Source: PFJX01 sp040751755 (GTDB taxonomy: Bacteria; Pseudomonadota; Gammaproteobacteria; Burkholderiales; Thiobacillaceae). Taken from it: a stretch of DNA of 64,000 nt. Shown here one piece after another: positions 27,415 to 35,002 of the stretch (positions within the stretch are counted from its first letter, which is position 1; the number at the start of each line of letters is the position of its first letter). The position numbers were made by a program, and so were the translations under genes. The DNA lies in contig JBFMHC010000007.1 in the NCBI GenBank assembly GCA_040751755.1, positions 44,308 through 108,307 on the forward strand. The letters run 5' to 3'. Below the pieces are notes generated by a model that worked only from the letters and a program-made list of their open reading frames with translations, searched no databases and had not been told where the DNA came from.

Positions 27415-28701
27415 ATGCACATGAACCGCAAACTTGCCCTGGCCCTCGCCATGGCCGCCCTGGCGGGCGTCACCTCCATGGCCCACGCCGACCACCGCGA
27501 CGACCGCCACCGTTTTGAGCGGCACGACCAGAGCGTGCAGCTCGGCCCGCGCCCCTTCTACCTCGTCGAGGGCATGGAGGAAGGCAAGCTCAAGGAGCGC
27601 CTGATGCAGTGCCAGGACGGCCCGTTCTACCGTACCGACTTCTCCATCGGCCACCGCGGCGCGGCCATGCAGTTCCCCGAGCACTCCGACGTCTCCTACC
27701 AGGCCGGCGCGCGCATGGGCGCGGGCATCGTCGAGTGCGACGTGAGCTTCACCAAGGACGGTGAGCTGGTGTGCCGCCACAGCGAGTGCGACCTGCACAC
27801 CACCACCGACATCGTCGCCACGCCGCTGAACGAGAAGTGCACCGTGCCCTGGACCGGCCCGGTGGGCGCCAACCCCGCGCCGGAGTGCTGCACCAGCGAC
27901 CTGACCCTGGCGGAGTTCAAGTCCCTGAACGCGAAGATGGACGCCAGCAACCCCAAGGCCACCACCGCCGAGGGCTACCTGGGCGGCACCGCCACCTGGC
28001 GCACCGACCTCTACACCGGCCGCGCCAAGGTGGTGACCTTCGCTGAGAGCATCGCCCTCAACCAGGCCAACGGCGTGAAGCACACCCCCGAGCTGAAGGG
28101 CGCCAGCCACCAGGATCGCGTCGACGCGATCTTCGGCGGCCAGGCGCAGTACGCGCAGAAGTTCATCGACACCCTGGAGGCCGGCGACGTCAAGCCGCGC
28201 GAGGTCTGGGCCCAGTCCTTCAACATCGACGACGTGTTCTACTGGATCGACCACACCAAGTTCGGCAAGCAGGCGGTGTATCTGCTCGACTACGACGCCG
28301 CCAAGGACGACATCGTCATCCAGGCGCCCTACGACGCGATGGACCGCATGGCCTACTTCAAGCTGCTGAAGCAGCGCGGCGTGCGCGTCATGGCCCCGCC
28401 GATGCCGGCCCTGCTGGCCGTCGACGGCAACGGCAAGATCGTGCCGTCGCAGCTGGCCAAGGACCTCAAGGGCATGGGCTTCGACATCATCACCTGGACC
28501 TTCGAGCGCGCCGACCTGCGCCAGGGCGCGGCGAAGGCGGGCTATTACTACGACTTCGACCCGACCGGCAAGGCGATCAAGACCGACAGCGACATGTACA
28601 AGGCCCTCGACGTGCTGGCCAAGGACGTGAAGATCCTCGGCATCTTCTCCGACTGGCCCGCCACCGTGACCTACTACGCCAACTGCATGGGCCTCAAGTA
28701 A
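27415..28701 (+). CDS. Secreted glycerophosphodiester phosphodiesterase
   Basis: A 428-residue exported enzyme that splits glycerophosphodiesters into an alcohol and glycerol-3-phosphate. After a signal peptide (KLALALAMAALAGVTSMAHA) the GDPD barrel starts with FSIGHRGAAMQFPEHS, and continues with IVECDVSFTKDGELVCRHS, the catalytic HRG-E-D-H set. It ends with DIITWTFERADL. An extra Cys-containing insertion (EKCTVPW, PECCTSDLT) separates the catalytic loops. ATG 27415 has a GGGAG box nearby; an in-frame ATG at 27421 is possible. An intrinsic terminator follows. Confidence 0.9.
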   Translation: MHMNRKLALALAMAALAGVTSMAHADHRDDRHRFERHDQSVQLGPRPFYLVEGMEEGKLKERLMQCQDGPFYRTDFSIGHRGAAMQFPEHSDVSYQAGARMGAGIVECDVSFTKDGELVCRHSECDLHTTTDIVATPLNEKCTVPWTGPVGANPAPECCTSDLTLAEFKSLNAKMDASNPKATTAEGYLGGTATWRTDLYTGRAKVVTFAESIALNQANGVKHTPELKGASHQDRVDAIFGGQAQYAQKFIDTLEAGDVKPREVWAQSFNIDDVFYWIDHTKFGKQAVYLLDYDAAKDDIVIQAPYDAMDRMAYFKLLKQRGVRVMAPPMPALLAVDGNGKIVPSQLAKDLKGMGFDIITWTFERADLRQGAAKAGYYYDFDPTGKAIKTDSDMYKALDVLAKDVKILGIFSDWPATVTYYANCMGLK

Positions 28702-28721
28702 GCAGCGCCCCCGCGACGGCG

Positions 28722-28747
28722 AAGGGCAGCCTCCGGGCTGCCCTTTT
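28722..28747 (+). terminator. Rho-independent terminator after the GDPD gene
   Basis: Stem AAGGGCAGCC / GGGCTGCCCTT with a 3-4 base loop is followed by a T run, 20 bases past the stop. Confidence 0.88.
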
Positions 28748-28813
28748 TCATTCCCGACTCCGGACGCGTCCTGTCCAATAATGAAACAGGCGGACACACA
28801 AGAGGTACGGGCA

Positions 28814-30148
28814 ATGACGGCAAGACGACGCATCGTGATCCTGGGCGCCGCAGGGCGCGACTTCCACGACTTCAACATGCTCTACCGCGACGACGCGGCA
28901 AGCGAGGTGGTGGCCTTCACCGCCGCGCAGATCGGCGGCATCGCCGGGCGCCGCTATCCGCCCGAGCTGGCCGGCCCGCTCTATCCCGAGGGCATCCCCA
29001 TCGTCGACGAATCCGAGCTGGAGACCGTGATCCGCGACCGGGCCGTGGACCAGGTGGTGTTCGCCTACAGCGACGTCCCCCACGAGCACGTCATGCACCT
29101 GGCCTCGCGCGCGCTCGCGGCGGGGGCGGACTTCGCCCTGCCGGGGCCGCGGGCCACGCAGTTGCGCGCGCGCCTGCCGGTGATCGCCATCACCGCCGTG
29201 CGCACCGGCTGCGGCAAGTCGCAGACCAGCCGCTACCTGGCGCGCCTGCTCAAGCAGCGCGGCCTGCGCGTCGGCGTGATCCGCCACCCCATGCCCTACG
29301 GCGACCTCGGGGCGCAGGCGGTGCAGCGCTTCGGCCGCGCCGAGGACCTGACCGCCGCGCGATGCAGCGTGGAGGAGCGCGAGGAGTACGAACCGCATCT
29401 GGCGATCGGCCACACCGTCTACGCCGGCGTCGACTACGCGCGCATCCTCGCCCTCGCCGAGGCGGAGAACGACCTCATCCTGTGGGAGGGCGGCAACAAC
29501 GACTTCCCCTTCATCCGCCCCGACTGGCACATCTGTCTGGCCGACCCGCTGCGCCCCGGCGACGAGGCCGCCTACCACCCCGGTGAGGCCAGCCTGCGCA
29601 TGGCCGACACGGTGGTCATCGTCAAGACCGACAGCGCCCCCGGCGAGGCGGTGGCGCGGGTGGAGGCGAGTGTGCGCCAGCTCAACCCGGGTGCCGCGAT
29701 CCTGCACGCCGCCTCGCCCGCGCGCCTGGACGATGCGGCGGCCGTGGCCGGGCGGCGCGTGGTGGTGGTGGAAGACGGCCCCAGCGTCACGCACGGCGGC
29801 CTGCCGCACGGTGCCGGCTGGCTCGCCACACGAGCGGCCGGCGCCGTGATCGTCGACCCGCGCCCCTGGGCCGCGCCCGAGATCGCCGCCGCCTACGCCC
29901 GCTACCCGCGGCTCGGCGCGGTCCTGCCCGCGCTCGGCTACTCCGAGGCGCAGCTCGCCGACCTGCGCGCCACCCTCGACGCCGTGCCGGCGGACGCGGT
30001 GGTCTCCGCCTCGCCCATCGATCTGGCCCGGCTGATCGCGCCCGACAAGCCGGTGCTGCGGGCGCGCTACGAGTTCGTGGAGGTGGAAGAACCCGGCCTG
30101 GCCGGCCTGCTCGACGCCTTCCTGGCGCGCCTGCCATGCGGGTCGTGA
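28814..30148 (+). CDS. Cyclic 2,3-diphosphoglycerate synthetase-like GTPase
   Basis: A 444-residue cytoplasmic P-loop protein. The N-terminal half looks Rossmann-like (RIVILGAAGRDFHDFNMLYRDD, VVAFTAAQI, DQVVFAYSDVPHEHVM). A nucleotide-binding loop AVRTGCGKSQTSRYLA follows, then IRHPMPYGDL, LILWEGGNNDFPF and DTVVIVKTD. This matches the family named after archaeal cyclic 2,3-diphosphoglycerate synthetase. Bacterial members are common, but their reaction has not been settled to my knowledge. It overlaps carbamate kinase by 13 bases, so the two are likely made together. ATG 28814 is preferred over 28781 because AGAGG lies about 8 bases upstream. Confidence 0.8.
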   Translation: MTARRRIVILGAAGRDFHDFNMLYRDDAASEVVAFTAAQIGGIAGRRYPPELAGPLYPEGIPIVDESELETVIRDRAVDQVVFAYSDVPHEHVMHLASRALAAGADFALPGPRATQLRARLPVIAITAVRTGCGKSQTSRYLARLLKQRGLRVGVIRHPMPYGDLGAQAVQRFGRAEDLTAARCSVEEREEYEPHLAIGHTVYAGVDYARILALAEAENDLILWEGGNNDFPFIRPDWHICLADPLRPGDEAAYHPGEASLRMADTVVIVKTDSAPGEAVARVEASVRQLNPGAAILHAASPARLDDAAAVAGRRVVVVEDGPSVTHGGLPHGAGWLATRAAGAVIVDPRPWAAPEIAAAYARYPRLGAVLPALGYSEAQLADLRATLDAVPADAVVSASPIDLARLIAPDKPVLRARYEFVEVEEPGLAGLLDAFLARLPCGS

Positions 30149-31074
30149 TCGCGCTGGGCGGCAACGCCCTGCAACGCCGCGGCGAGCCGGCCGGACCGGA
30201 ACCTCAGCGCCGCAACCTGCGCCTCGCCGCCGAGGCCGTGGCGGCGGTGGCGCGCCGGCACGAAGTGGTGGTGACGCACGGCAGCGGCCCGCAGGTCGGC
30301 TGGCTCGCCATGCGCACCGCCGGGGCCGGCGGCATGCCCGCCTACCCCTTGGACATGCTGGACGCCGGCGCGGAGGGGATGATCGGCTATCAGCTGGAAC
30401 AGGCACTCGCCAACCTGCTGCCCGGCCGGGCGCTGGCCACCCTGCTCACCCAGGTGGAGGTGGCGGCGGACGACCCCGCCTTCCGGCATCCCGACAAGCC
30501 CATCGGCCCCCTGCTGCGCGAGGACGAGGCCCAAGCCCTGGCGCGGCGCCTCGGCTGGCGGCTGGCCGCCGAGGCAGGCGGCTGGCGCCGCGTGGTCGCC
30601 TCGCCGCGGCCGCTGCGCATCGTCGAGCTGCCCGCGATCCGCGCCCTGCTGGACGCGGGCACGCTCATCGTCTGCGTGGGCGGCGGCGGCATCCCCGTGG
30701 CCTTGGGCGAAGAGGGAGGCATCCATGGCGTGGAGGCGGTGATCGACAAGGACCGCGCCGCCGCCCTGCTCGCCCACGAGCTGCGGGCCGACGCCCTGCT
30801 CCTGCTCACCGACGTGGACGCGGTCTACCGGGGCTGGGGCACGCCCGGCGCCACACCGATCCGGCGCGCCTCGCCCGTGGAACTGTCATGCTTGGAATTC
30901 GCCCCCGGCTCCATGGCACCCAAGGTGGAGGCCGCCTGCGCGTTCGTGCGCGGGGGTGGCCGGCTCGCTGGCATCGGCCGTCTGGAGGACGCGGCGGCGG
31001 TCCTCGCGGGGAAGGCCGGGACCCGCGTGACGGGGAACCAGCAGGCGGCGCCTACCCGCTCACCGCCTTGGTGA
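30136..31074 (+). CDS. arcC: Carbamate kinase
   Basis: A 312-residue amino-acid-kinase-fold enzyme that interconverts carbamoyl phosphate plus ADP with carbamate plus ATP. Motifs are VVIALGGNALQRRGE, VVVTHGSGPQVGWLA, IVCVGGGGIPVAL, EAVIDKDRAAALLAHELRADALLLLTDVDAVY and FAPGSMAPKVEAA, all typical of ArcC. No arginine deiminase or ornithine carbamoyltransferase gene is near, so classical arginine fermentation is not indicated. Its start overlaps the upstream GTPase-like gene. Its 3' end overlaps the convergent DUF4202 gene by 23 bases. Confidence 0.92.
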   Translation: MRVVIALGGNALQRRGEPAGPEPQRRNLRLAAEAVAAVARRHEVVVTHGSGPQVGWLAMRTAGAGGMPAYPLDMLDAGAEGMIGYQLEQALANLLPGRALATLLTQVEVAADDPAFRHPDKPIGPLLREDEAQALARRLGWRLAAEAGGWRRVVASPRPLRIVELPAIRALLDAGTLIVCVGGGGIPVALGEEGGIHGVEAVIDKDRAAALLAHELRADALLLLTDVDAVYRGWGTPGATPIRRASPVELSCLEFAPGSMAPKVEAACAFVRGGGRLAGIGRLEDAAAVLAGKAGTRVTGNQQAAPTRSPPW

Positions 31075-31648
31075 TCAGCGGCACCAGCGGCTCCGGCAGC
31101 CTGAGCTTGCCGGAGAGCGCGAAGGCGTGCGCCGCGTCGGACATCTTCTTCCAGGTCTTGCGGATGATCTCCAGCCACTTCTCTTCGTCGTAGTCGGGCT
31201 TGCCGGCGGCGAAGGCGAGCATGTAGTGCTCGATGAAGACGAGATCGGCGATGTCCTCCATGAGCTGCGTGTCCGGGTTGACCTTGAGGGCGCGCTTGCC
31301 CACCGCCTTCTTCACCTGCTCGATCATGGCGTCGTCGTAGCCGGCCTGGCGCATCAGTTCGCCGGCGGTGTCGGCGTGGAACTTGTACAGGCCGGTCCGC
31401 CAGGCGTAGTAGCCCTCCTTGGTCATCGGGTAGGTGTTGCGCGGCACCGTCCAGCGGCGGATGTGCTGGGCGCGCACCGCCAGTTGGGCCACCTCGGAGG
31501 CATCCGGGGCGAAGCGCCCGAGCATCTCGGTCATGCGCCGCGCGTACAGCAGTTCCTTGGGCTGGCCCTCGTCCTGGTTGGGGTCTTCGGCGTTGGCGGC
31601 GTCGAACAGGGCGATGGCCTGGTCGAAACGTGCTTGGTTCTCGATCAT
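31052..31648 (-). CDS. DUF4202-family protein
   Basis: A 198-residue soluble, mostly helical protein. The pattern FDQAIALFDAANAEDPNQDEGQPKELLYARRM, RAQHIRRWTVPRNTYPMTKEGYYAWR and LVFIEHYMLAFAAGKPDYDEEKWLEIIRKTWKKMS matches DUF4202. His, Asp and Glu residues spaced along helices recall HD-type metal proteins, but a function is not known to me. A GGAG box precedes ATG 31648. The gene is convergent with carbamate kinase and overlaps its last 23 bases. Confidence 0.83.
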   Translation of the reverse strand: MIENQARFDQAIALFDAANAEDPNQDEGQPKELLYARRMTEMLGRFAPDASEVAQLAVRAQHIRRWTVPRNTYPMTKEGYYAWRTGLYKFHADTAGELMRQAGYDDAMIEQVKKAVGKRALKVNPDTQLMEDIADLVFIEHYMLAFAAGKPDYDEEKWLEIIRKTWKKMSDAAHAFALSGKLRLPEPLVPLITKAVSG

Positions 31649-31690
31649 GTCTGGCTCCGGGGAGTGGTTGGCGTGTGGACAGGGCGCGGG

Positions 31691-31942
31691 CTAGTGCCCG
31701 GCGTCTGCCTGGCGCTGGCGGCAGACGCGGATCGCAGCCACCAGCACGATCTGCAGGCCCTGGTCGTCGAGGTCCGGGTAGGCATCGCGTACCGCGCGGC
31801 CCGCCCAGTATTCATGCGAATCGCCGTCGTGCTGGATGAAGGGGGCCACCAGGTTCAGCACCTCGTCGAAGATGGCGCGCAGATCGGGACGCTGGCGGCG
31901 CTCTTGGGCGGGTGTCGCGTACTCCTGGTGTCTTTCCGGCAT
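31691..31942 (-). CDS. Small unknown protein
   Basis: An 83-residue soluble protein just upstream of the DUF4202 gene on the same strand (42-base gap). It is helical and charged, with LRAIFDEVLNLVAPFIQH and a C-terminal LQIVLVAAIRVCRQRQ. An AGGGGGG stretch precedes the ATG. I recognise no family. Position suggests co-transcription with DUF4202. Confidence 0.6.
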   Translation of the reverse strand: MPERHQEYATPAQERRQRPDLRAIFDEVLNLVAPFIQHDGDSHEYWAGRAVRDAYPDLDDQGLQIVLVAAIRVCRQRQADAGH

Positions 31943-32048
31943 GGCAGCCCCCTGGACGAATCCGTCGCACTGTAACCCAAGCGGCCGGCATTGGCTTCGC
32001 CGGGGTTGTGCCTAGAGTGGAAGTATCCCCACGTCCGGGAGCACCCAC

Positions 32049-32585
32049 ATGGCGAAACGCAGCTACCCCCTAGCCAAGGTCTACGGCCTGCTGGAGCCCG
32101 GGCCGGTGATCCTGCTGAGCACCGCGCACAAGGGCCGCGCCAACGTCATGACCCTGTCCTGGCTCACCATGATGGAGTTCGAACCGCCGCTGGTCGGCTG
32201 TGTCCTGGGCGAGGCCGATTTCAGCCACGGACTGCTGCTGCGCAGCCGCGAGTGCGTCATCAACATCCCCACCGAGCAGCTCGCCGACGCCGTGGTCGGC
32301 TGTGGCAACACCTCGGGCGCGGACACCGACAAGTTCGCCGCCTTCGGCCTCACGCCGCTGCCATCGAAGCAGGTCGCCGCGCCACGCATCGCCGAATGTT
32401 TCGCCAACCTGGAATGCCGGGTCGTCGATACGCGCATGGTGAAGCGCTACGGCCTGTTCGTGCTGGAGGTGGTGCACGCCTGGGTCGACCCCGCGCGCGC
32501 CAGGGGCCGCACCCTGCACCACACGGGGCAGGGCTGGTTCGTGCTCGACGGCGAGCGCGTGAAGCTACCCTCGCGCATGAAGTGA
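32049..32585 (+). CDS. Flavin reductase-like FMN-binding protein
   Basis: A 178-residue cytoplasmic protein of the flavin-reductase-like split-barrel family (DIM6/NTAB). It shows YGLLEPGPVILLSTAHKGRANVMTLSWLTMMEFEPPLVGCVLG and RECVINIPTEQLADAVVGCGNTSGADTDKFAAFGL, the canonical FMN-binding pattern. Such proteins bind FMN and may reduce flavin for a partner or act as small oxidoreductases. A GGAG box lies before ATG 32049. No mono-oxygenase is adjacent. Confidence 0.88.
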   Translation: MAKRSYPLAKVYGLLEPGPVILLSTAHKGRANVMTLSWLTMMEFEPPLVGCVLGEADFSHGLLLRSRECVINIPTEQLADAVVGCGNTSGADTDKFAAFGLTPLPSKQVAAPRIAECFANLECRVVDTRMVKRYGLFVLEVVHAWVDPARARGRTLHHTGQGWFVLDGERVKLPSRMK

Positions 32586-32613
32586 TCCGGCGCGGGCGGC
32601 CGCCGGGCGACCC

Positions 32614-33567
32614 TCAGGCCGCCTTGCGCAGCCTGCCCCACGCCCTCGCCGCCAGGCCCACGCCCAGCAACGCCAGCGCCCCCGCCAGCACCCCGGCCAG
32701 GGCGTTCAGCAGCATCGGCGCGAGGGCGGACCAGAAGACGCCGCCGGGCAGCGCCGCCGCCGTCATCTCGGCATGGTGGAGGACATCATGGGCACCGGGC
32801 AGGCCGTGCAGGAGGATGCCGCCGCCCACCAGGAACATGGCGGCGGTGCCGAGCACGGAGAGGGCCTTCATCAGGTAGGGCGCGGCCTCCAGGAGGCCCT
32901 TGCCGAGCACGGCCTGCGCGCGTCCCAGGCCGCCCGCGCCGGCGCGGTTGACCAGGTGCAGGCCGGCGTCGTCGAGCTTGACGATGCCCGCCACCAGGCC
33001 GTACACGCCCACGGTCATGACCAGGGCGATGCCCGCGACCACCGCCACCTGGGTGGCGAAGGCCGCATCCTGCACCGTGCCGAGGGCGATGACGATGATC
33101 TCCGCGGAGAGGATGAAGTCGGTGCGGATGGCACCCTGGATCTTGTCGCGCTCGAACGCCACCAGGTCCACATTCGGGTCTTCCAGGGCGTGCAGGATGG
33201 CCTCGTGCCCGGCGTCATCCTCCGCCCTTGAATGCAGGAAGCGGTGCGCCAGCTTCTCGAAGCCCTCGTAGCACAGGTAGGCGCCGCCCAGCATCAGCAG
33301 CGGCGTGATCAGCCAGGGCAGGAAGGCGGAGAGCGCGAGGGCGGCGGGCACCAGGATGAGCTTGTTGCGCAGCGAGCCCAGGGCCACCGCCCACACCACC
33401 GGCAGCTCCCGCTCCGCGCGCACGCCCGCTACCTGCTGGGCGTTGAGGGCGAGGTCGTCGCCGAGCACGCCGGCGGTCTTCTTCGCGGCGACCTTGGTCA
33501 TCACCGCCACGTCGTCGAGGACCGTGGCGATGTCGTCGAGCAGGGCAAGCAGGCTGGCTCCGGCCAT
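32614..33567 (-). CDS. DUF808 (YedI-like) inner-membrane protein
   Basis: A 317-residue polytopic membrane protein of the DUF808/YedI family. The N-terminus MAGASLLALLDDIATVLDDVAVMTKVAAKKTAGVLGDDLALNAQQV is diagnostic. Hydrophobic segments include LILVPAALALSAFLPWLITPLLMLGGAYL, FILSAEIIVIALGTV, VAVVAGIALVMTVGVYGLVAGIV, VLGTAAMFLVGGGILLHGL and MLLNALAGVLAGALALLGVGL. Function is unknown. An AAGAGA stretch precedes ATG 33567. It is divergent from the HD-GYP gene. Confidence 0.87.
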   Translation of the reverse strand: MAGASLLALLDDIATVLDDVAVMTKVAAKKTAGVLGDDLALNAQQVAGVRAERELPVVWAVALGSLRNKLILVPAALALSAFLPWLITPLLMLGGAYLCYEGFEKLAHRFLHSRAEDDAGHEAILHALEDPNVDLVAFERDKIQGAIRTDFILSAEIIVIALGTVQDAAFATQVAVVAGIALVMTVGVYGLVAGIVKLDDAGLHLVNRAGAGGLGRAQAVLGKGLLEAAPYLMKALSVLGTAAMFLVGGGILLHGLPGAHDVLHHAEMTAAALPGGVFWSALAPMLLNALAGVLAGALALLGVGLAARAWGRLRKAA

Positions 33568-33708
33568 TTCGTCTCTTCGCTTCGCCGCGCGCGCGGCACC
33601 ATTGCAAACGGGCGGCAGGATAGCACCCCGACCCGCACGGCTTCGCGCACGGTTGAATTGGGGTATCTTCTCGGCCATGGAAGCCAACGCACCAAGATCG
33701 CGCGCCTG

Positions 33709-34992
33709 ATGTCCGTACCCGACGACGCCCTTTACATCTCCCCTGAGCAACTCTGCGTCGGCCTGTTCGTCCACCTGGACATCCCCTGGCTGGACCACCC
33801 CTTCAGCTTCAACAGCTTCAAGATCAAGAACGAGGCGCAGATCCGCACCCTGCGCGCACTCAAGCTCAAACGCATCCGCTACGACCCCGACCGCAGCGAC
33901 TCCGCGCCCTACCCGCACCGGCCCGAGCCCGAGGCAGCGCCCCAGGATGAGGCGCCGGCGGTACCGCCGGACGACCCCATCCTCGCCGCCAAGCGGCAGC
34001 GCATCGAGTTGCTGCAGCAGCACCGCCAGGAGTTGAGCCGCATCGAGCAGGCCTACCTGAAGGCCGCAGACGCCATGCGCAGCATCAACCGCAAGCTGCA
34101 GCAGAACCCGGTGGCGGTGGCCGAGGAGGCGAACCAGCTGGTGGCGCAGATGGTGGAGGTCTTTCTCAGCAAGGCGGACATCACCCTGCAGGCCATGGGC
34201 AACTCGCCGGACAGCGCCGAGATCTACTTCCACAGCCTCAACGTCTCCATCCTCTGCCTGATGCTCGCCCGGGGCCTGGGGCTGAGCGCCGAGGACAGCC
34301 ATCACCTCGGCATGGGCGCCCTGCTGCACGACATGGGCCTGGTCGAGATCCCCGACCGCATCCTGCGCAAGATCGAGCCGCTCACCCAGGCGGAGAACAA
34401 CCTGCGCCGCATGCACTGCGAATACGGCGTCAACATGGGGGTGAGGATGGGCCTGCCGCAGCCGGTGCTGCGCATCATCGCCCAGCACCACGAGATGCAG
34501 GACGGCAGCGGCTTCCCCAAGGGACTCCGGGGCGAGGCCGTCGACCCGCTGGCGCGCATCGTCGCGGTGGTCAACCACTACGACAACCTGTGCAACCCCA
34601 TCGACGTCAACAAGGCCCTCACCCCGCACGAGGCCCTGTCGCAGATGTTCGCGCAGGCGCGCAACCGTTTCGATTCCAACACCCTGCAACTGCTGGTGCG
34701 CAGCCTCGGCGTCTATCCGCCCGGCAGCATCGTCCGTCTCTCCAACGAGACCGTCGGCCTGGTCTCCTCGGTCAACCCCAGGAAGCCCCTGCGCCCCTGG
34801 CTGGTGGTGTACGACCCCGAGGTGCCGGCCAACGAGGCGATCATGCTCGACCTGGAACAGGAGACCGACATCAACATCAGCGCCGCCCTGCGCCCCAGCC
34901 AGCTGCCGCCCGAGATCGTCGAATACCTGAGCCCGCGCAAGCGCGTCACCTACTACTTCGACGGCGCCGGCGAGAAGACGAACAAACCGTGA
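33709..34992 (+). CDS. HD-GYP domain protein with altered active-site residues
   Basis: A 427-residue protein with an N-terminal DUF3391-like domain (ISPEQLCVGLFVHLDIPWLDHPF, residues ~10-65), a coiled-coil-like segment (RQRIELLQQHRQELSRIEQAYLKAADAM) and an HD-GYP domain. HD-GYP proteins hydrolyse cyclic di-GMP through a metal centre. The first His (FHSLNVS), His207-Asp208 (LLHDMG) and the HHE pair (AQHHEMQDGSGFP) are kept. However, HDxGK reads HDMGL, GYP reads GFP, and the Asp of the usual AVADxxDAL motif is Asn289 (AVVNHYDNL). It could be a weak enzyme, a sensor or a subfamily with its own chemistry. It ends 10 bases before a hybrid kinase gene. Confidence 0.85.
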   Translation: MSVPDDALYISPEQLCVGLFVHLDIPWLDHPFSFNSFKIKNEAQIRTLRALKLKRIRYDPDRSDSAPYPHRPEPEAAPQDEAPAVPPDDPILAAKRQRIELLQQHRQELSRIEQAYLKAADAMRSINRKLQQNPVAVAEEANQLVAQMVEVFLSKADITLQAMGNSPDSAEIYFHSLNVSILCLMLARGLGLSAEDSHHLGMGALLHDMGLVEIPDRILRKIEPLTQAENNLRRMHCEYGVNMGVRMGLPQPVLRIIAQHHEMQDGSGFPKGLRGEAVDPLARIVAVVNHYDNLCNPIDVNKALTPHEALSQMFAQARNRFDSNTLQLLVRSLGVYPPGSIVRLSNETVGLVSSVNPRKPLRPWLVVYDPEVPANEAIMLDLEQETDINISAALRPSQLPPEIVEYLSPRKRVTYYFDGAGEKTNKP

Positions 34993-35002
34993 CGACCAAG
35001 CC

